From positions 1 through 56,716 of the forward strand of contig NW_023365725.1 of assembly GCF_000003815.2 (NCBI RefSeq): a stretch of 56,716 nucleotides of DNA, given 5' to 3'. Made by a program: the position numbers and the translations under genes. Below are positions 54,201 through 56,716 of this stretch, in pieces. This DNA is from Branchiostoma floridae. Lineage: Eukaryota; Chordata; Leptocardii; Amphioxiformes; Branchiostomatidae. Position 1 is the first letter of the stretch; the number at the start of each line of letters is the position of its first letter. The notes under the pieces were generated by a model. The model worked only from the letters and a program-made list of their open reading frames with translations. It was not told the DNA's origin and did no database searches.

Positions 54201-56466
54201 TCAAATACAACCGACTATAAACATACATACCATCCACAAAAAAGCAATAAGTATTTCATGGAGGTATGAGGTCCCCGAACTCTAGTTTACCATACATGTA
54301 TTTACCATCTGCGGCCTCTGTCGGTCAATATTAATCAGGGTTAAATCCTAAATCAGTCATACAACATCGGCTATGGCTGAACAGTCCTATGCCCGACTGA
54401 CAATGTCTTAGGCAAATAGGACGCATCTCATTCTGTAAGCAAGTTCTTTTATGCGGATCCGCTTTCGGTGGCCTAAAGTGGAGTATAGTAATTACCAGTG
54501 GTGCAATATAGTAATGCAAGCAGATGGAAAGGTTTCCTTGCAACGAAAGTTGCTAGATGAGCCTAACGACGCCTAAGATCTAGATAGAGGACATTTTGTA
54601 AAAATAATGATAAAGATTATCTTACCACCACGAGATGCCCTCCAGCATGACCCGACTTCAGGATGCCTTTACCAATCCTGTCTCTTGCCTGTTCGGGTTA
54701 ACAAATCGGGTATATCATAAAGCTATTCATTGCAGCGACAACAGCAAAACCGACAAGCGTTTTAATTCTATTCCTATAATTTGTTATTGTAATTTTCAAA
54801 ACTTTATTTTCTGAAAGTTAGTTTTGCTTGATCTGTTCTGTATTGCATGCTCGAAATAAAGTAGAGCCGAAAGCAAAGTTTTAAAGCCGAACACTATGAT
54901 CAAAAGCCTTTTGTATATGGTAGATATTGGGTTGTTGTGTTGTGTTGTAAACACAATAGGTGAGTAATTTATGATGACTATGAATATCAATTACGCATAC
55001 ACAAGGGCACGGCCTCCTCCTTTCTTTCCAGTAGTAGCTTGGTCCGTAACAGCAGGTTTGCCACATCCGGTACATCTTGGAATCCACGTAAGAACGAACT
55101 TTGACCCTGCTGATCGCGCAAATGTCGTCGTGGTTGTGTCTGATGTTGAAGCCTGCTGGCAAGCTGTACCTATTTTATATGAAGTATCGAAGTAAATCGT
55201 TTTGACATTGTGTGGATTATGTGATATTAACTGAATCGCGTGAAGATCAGCAACAATCGAATTACCTAATTGCGATGAAGGAATGACAATTGTGTAAAGA
55301 TTATTCACACTGATGATGAATATTGACCAGTGGATCCTAAGTTTTGCGTTGACCTGAGCTTTAACAATCAATGATAAGGATGCGCAACAACTTCACATGC
55401 TCTACCATCTATATAAATATAAGGTTAGTAGTAGCAAGTCTGCTGTGTTCTGCTGCTTAAGTGGTGTTGGACACTCTGCAGCTGCTGTCAGTCATTCTTC
55501 AACCCTCACCACCGCGTTAGTTCTTTTTAAGCTTACTCTTGTACTTTCCCTTCTGACCGTAATGGTTCTTGTCCTGTCTCTTTTGTAAGTCTGCTCTCAG
55601 AATACTCCAATTTTACTCGAATAGGTTTCAGGACGGGCAGGAATTATGCAAATACGGTACCTCCTGTCGTGATAGGCCTGCTCCAGGTTGCAGGGACAGG
55701 ACCCTGGGCGTGGCAGCTCGTGGTAACCCGGCAGGGTGGTGGGGGTGTCAAACTCCTGCTGACGGATCCACGCCGAGCAGCTCACCACATCCTCGGCAGG
55801 AGCTGGAGTAGCCGCCTGTTCTTGTAGTGCAAACTTCCAGTAGCCTGCAGCATGGACATGTGTTTGCAAATGTAAAATATATCTCATTGGCATAAGGAGC
55901 TTTGCAGCAAACAGTCACACCCTATCATTGACAATTTACTTGGCTTTGTCAATCGGTTCGTGCTGGTAACTTAGGTTTGGGCTTCACTAAATGTTCGAGC
56001 ACATCACGTATTTACAACGTGAAGCGATGGATGGAGAACCCAACAGCTGTTGTTTCTACGACATTCATTCTATATCATTTCATATCATTGGCTTACTTTG
56101 CATGACTGAGGAGGTGCTCTGGTAAATCAAAATTGTTGATTTTGTCCTTGGTTATGTCACTTCAGATGACATTAAATTTGTAGTGGTAGATACTATTATT
56201 AGGTATCGAATAACCCTAACACGTTAAGGACCACTTTCTCAAACGTCACATATTCACGTCTGTGGAAGGCAGAAACAAATACCTACCTGCTCTGTTTGGA
56301 GGACGACGGAACAGAGTCGTCATGGCTTTCGTTCCCGAAAAGGATGACATCCCCTTCACATTGCCAGGTGCCCAGCTTGTCCCGTCCCCGGCGCTGTACC
56401 CGGCTACTGCCGCGTTATCACTGGTCGTGACATTCGAACGGGTTCCTCTGGGCGTTGTAGCCTCAT
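38284..56466 (-). CDS. MUC4/SUSD2-type mucin-like receptor (NIDO-AMOP-vWD-EGF-TM), 3' 22 exons
   Basis: All 22 exons join with matching phases to give 1278 codons to TAG; the 5' end is beyond the right edge. Order in window numbering: NIDO end (1-70), AMOP (about 75-230), vWD (about 233-425), a conserved [12 protein letters not shown]...CLFD region (425-508), a cadherin/Ig-like beta domain with an EGF (509-650), EGF-like modules (to 903), Thr/Ser/Pro stalk (904-1002), juxtamembrane domain (1003-1150), TM helix (about 1174-1196) and 80-residue tail. This is the architecture of MUC4, SUSD2 and the coral mucin-like proteins. A cell-surface, glycosylated adhesion or barrier receptor is inferred. 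EGF modules with D(I/V)(D/N)EC starts should bind calcium. The ortholog type is not resolved. Introns are rich in MITEs and CA repeats. Confidence 0.9.
40082..40400. repeat. tandem duplication of about 155 bp
   Basis: Two copies share aggcccataatcgaacttga, ccttc, caacccccacataa, caaaaa.catgcaaa.cgat and tgtacgcaaacacacac. It lies inside the 2.8-kb element. Confidence 0.85.
41002..41061. repeat. palindrome with 20-bp arms, each with an ATGCAAAT octamer
   Basis: taatggtcatatgcaaatgt (41002-41021) is the exact reverse complement of 41042-41061, with a 20-nt loop. Outside the arms, tcactgattca and agttagtgac extend the pairing imperfectly. ATGCAAAT is the POU-domain octamer. Confidence 0.93.
41661..41808 (-). 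CDS. exon 21: transmembrane helix
   Basis: Acceptor tatatcttAG|AT, donor tgcaaaAG|GTACAG. Reads [15 protein letters not shown]..., then [20 protein letters not shown] and TWYCK, one helix followed by Lys/Arg. Confidence 0.9.
42351..42607 (-). CDS. exon 20: juxtamembrane domain, second half
   Basis: Phase 2 to 1. Contains [31 protein letters not shown] and [20 protein letters not shown]. An alternating beta-helix pattern before the TM resembles a SEA-like fold, but no GSVVV-type cleavage site is present. This is unrecognised beyond that. Confidence 0.82.
43015..43130 (-). CDS. exon 19: juxtamembrane domain, first half
   Basis: Phase 0 to 2. Reads [20 protein letters not shown], then [11 protein letters not shown], an amphipathic helix and a Cys pair. 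It joins VDIAE of exon 18. Confidence 0.8.
43531..43598 (-). CDS. exon 18: linker into juxtamembrane domain
   Basis: Phase 1 to 0, acceptor tcaaacAG, donor gccGAG|GTAAGC. Reads [20 protein letters not shown], probably the first beta strand of the juxtamembrane domain. Confidence 0.8.
43759..44058 (-). CDS. exon 17: Thr/Ser/Pro mucin-like stalk
   Basis: Phase 1-1. About half of the 99 residues are Thr or Ser ([30 protein letters not shown]), and it includes an acidic [12 protein letters not shown] stretch. Predicted O-glycosylated spacer between the EGF modules and the membrane-near domain. Confidence 0.88.
44189..44314 (-). CDS. exon 16: calcium-binding EGF module
   Basis: Phase 1-1. [20 protein letters not shown] then [10 protein letters not shown] and DGEC. 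The DIDEC start and G.Y.C.C core mark cbEGF. Confidence 0.93.
44352..44398. repeat. (GT)n microsatellite
   Basis: About 23 GT pairs in the intron 38 bp upstream (gene sense) of EGF exon 16; they read as CA on the coding strand and extend its acceptor region. Confidence 0.97.
44649..44774 (-). CDS. exon 15: calcium-binding EGF module
   Basis: Phase 1-1. [33 protein letters not shown] and a final PCH. Six cysteines in EGF spacing. Confidence 0.93.
44990..45130 (-). CDS. exon 14: EGF-like module
   Basis: Phase 1-1. [19 protein letters not shown], then [18 protein letters not shown]. It lacks the DIDEC start but keeps six cysteines. Confidence 0.9.
45605..45724 (-). CDS. exon 13: calcium-binding EGF module
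   Basis: Phase 1-1. [40 protein letters not shown]. Donor gtgaaC|GTATGT. Confidence 0.92.
46144..46269 (-). CDS. exon 12: calcium-binding EGF module
   Basis: Phase 1-1. [40 protein letters not shown]. Confidence 0.93.
46824..47023 (-). CDS. exon 11: end of one EGF and start of the next cysteine-rich module
   Basis: Phase 2 to 1, acceptor tacttgtAG|A. Reads [20 protein letters not shown], then [14 protein letters not shown] and [15 protein letters not shown]. The first part completes the EGF begun in exon 10. Confidence 0.87.
47440..47782 (-). CDS. exon 10: cadherin/Ig-like beta domain and start of EGF
   Basis: Phase 1 to 2. Reads [31 protein letters not shown] and then [12 protein letters not shown]. 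The TVSATD.(D/N)G pattern is typical of the segment between vWD and EGF in MUC4-like proteins. The donor acaAA|GTATGG was chosen because it matches the phase of exon 11. Confidence 0.87.
48236..48296. repeat. (CA)n microsatellite
   Basis: Runs of acacagac then pure CA end 7 bases from the donor of exon 9. The preceding 100 bp (ccaaatgtcattacaatcca) look like a LINE 3' end. Confidence 0.95.
48303..48569 (-). CDS. exon 9: post-vWD conserved region
   Basis: Phase 1-1. Reads [32 protein letters not shown] and [19 protein letters not shown]. With the previous exon it gives FGETWQV, matching the MUC4/SUSD2 pattern. Confidence 0.9.
48842..48935 (-). mobile_element. tRNA-derived SINE head
   Basis: On the minus strand, gtgcagtggccatgtgggta is followed by gagtgttcgcctttcagtcg and gagttcgatcccggcg, i.e. 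an A box and a consensus B box (GTTCGATCCC). It lies in an intron and the tRNA fold is incomplete, so it is a SINE rather than a tRNA gene. Confidence 0.7.
49089..49257 (-). CDS. exon 8: vWD domain, C-terminal part
   Basis: Phase 0 to 1. Reads [39 protein letters not shown] and [11 protein letters not shown]. The GLLG.WDGD..NDF block is the vWD/MUC4 signature. Confidence 0.93.
49350..49818. mobile_element. MITE with perfect 16-bp inverted termini
   Basis: GGTCTCAGTACACAGT at 49350-49365 is exactly mirrored by ACTGTGTACTGAGACC at 49803-49818. The 469-bp body has no coding frame. The target duplication is not evident. Confidence 0.85.
50956..51206 (-). CDS. exon 7: vWD domain, middle part
   Basis: Phase 1 to 0. 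Reads [39 protein letters not shown] and [17 protein letters not shown]. Donor caaAAG|GTGGGT. Confidence 0.9.
51661..51801 (-). CDS. exon 6: vWD domain start
   Basis: Phase 1-1. Reads [56 protein letters not shown] is the canonical vWD opening. Confidence 0.95.
52226..52343 (-). CDS. exon 5: AMOP C-terminal part
   Basis: Phase 0 to 1. Reads (AYQ)[18 protein letters not shown], then [11 protein letters not shown], matching the CC...C..Y..RPS..C segment before vWD. Two acceptors (after 52344 or after 52335) are both in phase and differ by three residues. Confidence 0.85.
52396..52525. mobile_element. TTAA-flanked palindromic MITE
   Basis: GACCCGCCTGTTC...GAACAGGCGGGTC forms a 130-bp near-palindrome (inner arms gtcataacgcctggtcc / ggaccaggcgttatgac). 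TTAA lies just outside each end (52391-52394 and 52527-52530), as in piggyBac-type targets. Confidence 0.85.
53198..54265. mobile_element. 1.07-kb element with ACCTCCATGAAAT inverted termini
   Basis: Starts acctccatgaaatgtcatgg (itself a small hairpin with atggaggt) and ends atttcatggaggt. The interior has no long coding frame. Probably a non-autonomous DNA transposon in an intron of the receptor gene. Confidence 0.65.
54626..54688 (-). CDS. exon 4: short AMOP-region exon
   Basis: 63 nt, phase 0-0, acceptor cccgaacAG and donor gtgGTG|GTAAGA. Reads [20 protein letters not shown]. The two other phases contain stops. It fits the variable loop between the CCYG and CC..YY parts of the family. Confidence 0.72.
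55001..55163 (-). CDS. exon 3: AMOP domain, second part
   Basis: Phase 2 to 0, acceptor taggtacAG|C. Reads [20 protein letters not shown], then [16 protein letters not shown]. The QTCCYG block is the AMOP QQCCY signature. Confidence 0.87.
55661..55844 (-). CDS. exon 2: AMOP domain, first part
   Basis: Phase 1 to 2. Reads [13 protein letters not shown] (end of NIDO region), then [11 protein letters not shown] and [17 protein letters not shown]...Q and SCPC.LEQA are AMOP hallmarks. Confidence 0.92.
56287..56466 (-). CDS. exon 1 in window: NIDO domain, C-terminal end
   Basis: Phase 1-1. Reads [20 protein letters not shown] and [12 protein letters not shown], matching the NIDO ending (GYNAGDGT...L...SNVG.PG.W.F). 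Earlier exons are beyond 56716. Confidence 0.85.
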
Positions 56467-56621
56467 CTATTATAAAACACAAAAGACAACAATGTTTCAC
56501 TTTTTGCTGCAGCATTCTTAGCAGGTGACTTAACTTGTTGTTTTGATTAGTTTTGTTCATGTTTTGTACAAGTTTTTGGGAAATATGAAGCCCTCCATTG
56601 AACAGTGAAATATAATAAAGG

Positions 56622-56716
56622 GTTAATGCCCCGGCCCGAGGTGTATATGGTGAGATAATCCCTGGTCAGGTGCGATAACCACCGAATAAACCACCGAGTG
56701 AGCGTAGCGAACGAGG
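56622..56716. mobile_element. second TTAA MITE copy, cut by the window edge
   Basis: ttaatgccccggcccgaggt and gtgtatatggtgagataatc parallel the start of the 52396 element (gtgtatatggtgtcataacg), and ccaccgaataaaccaccgag matches its centre. Only the left part is visible. Confidence 0.7.

Noticed and set aside
55397-55588. 63-codon plus-strand frame, hydrophobic
   Set aside because: Lies in an intron of the minus-strand receptor gene and has no support beyond a hydrophobic run.

Overview
The window is a stretch of an invertebrate animal genome. It has multi-exon genes with GT-AG introns, class-1 (phase 1-1) extracellular domain exons, tRNA-derived SINEs, LINE relics, MITEs, satellite arrays and one 100-N assembly gap. 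Domain content and gene style best fit a lancelet (Branchiostoma). That is inference; another invertebrate deuterostome is possible. No prokaryotic, organellar or CRISPR feature is present. Exon models were built by hand from splice signals, open frame and phase agreement. They have not been checked against transcripts.

Layout. (A) 226-4027 (+): 3' part of a type I membrane protein with HYR, sushi-like, unrecognised cysteine-rich, Thr/Ser/Pro mucin-like, transmembrane and cytoplasmic segments. (B) 6574-7286 (-): C-terminal end of a heptad-repeat coiled-coil protein, cut by the gap at 7287-7386. (C) 10084-26801 (+): a complete five-exon, 461-residue membrane-anchored sulfotransferase-like gene. 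Its 13.2-kb second intron holds satellites of 95, 141, 115 and 163 bp, decayed reverse-transcriptase sequence and two direct-repeat systems. (D) 27151-30876 (-): a complete six-exon, 427-residue galactose-3-O-sulfotransferase-like gene, tail to tail with C; a fragment of its exon 2 is duplicated at 33131. (E) 34856-35728 (+): a second coiled-coil gene whose last codons and stop lie in an array of short hairpins (CAGCACTGG...CCAGTGCTG) that continues to 36612. (F) 38284-56466 (-): 22 exons (1278 residues in the window) of a MUC4/SUSD2/coral mucin-like-protein-type receptor. Its order is NIDO end, AMOP, vWD, cadherin/Ig-like plus EGF, five EGF modules, Thr/Ser stalk, juxtamembrane domain, TM and an 80-residue tail. 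The N-terminus lies beyond the right edge.

Functional themes. A and F are mucin-like, modular cell-surface proteins; C and D are sulfotransferases of two different families, D predicted to act on galactose-bearing glycans in the Golgi. Both themes concern surface glycans, but nothing in the sequence shows that the genes work together. The least explained structures are the hairpin array joined to E, the pair of long direct repeats that bracket two satellites inside gene C, and a 2.8-kb terminal-inverted-repeat element in the last intron of F that carries a 20-bp-arm octamer palindrome.
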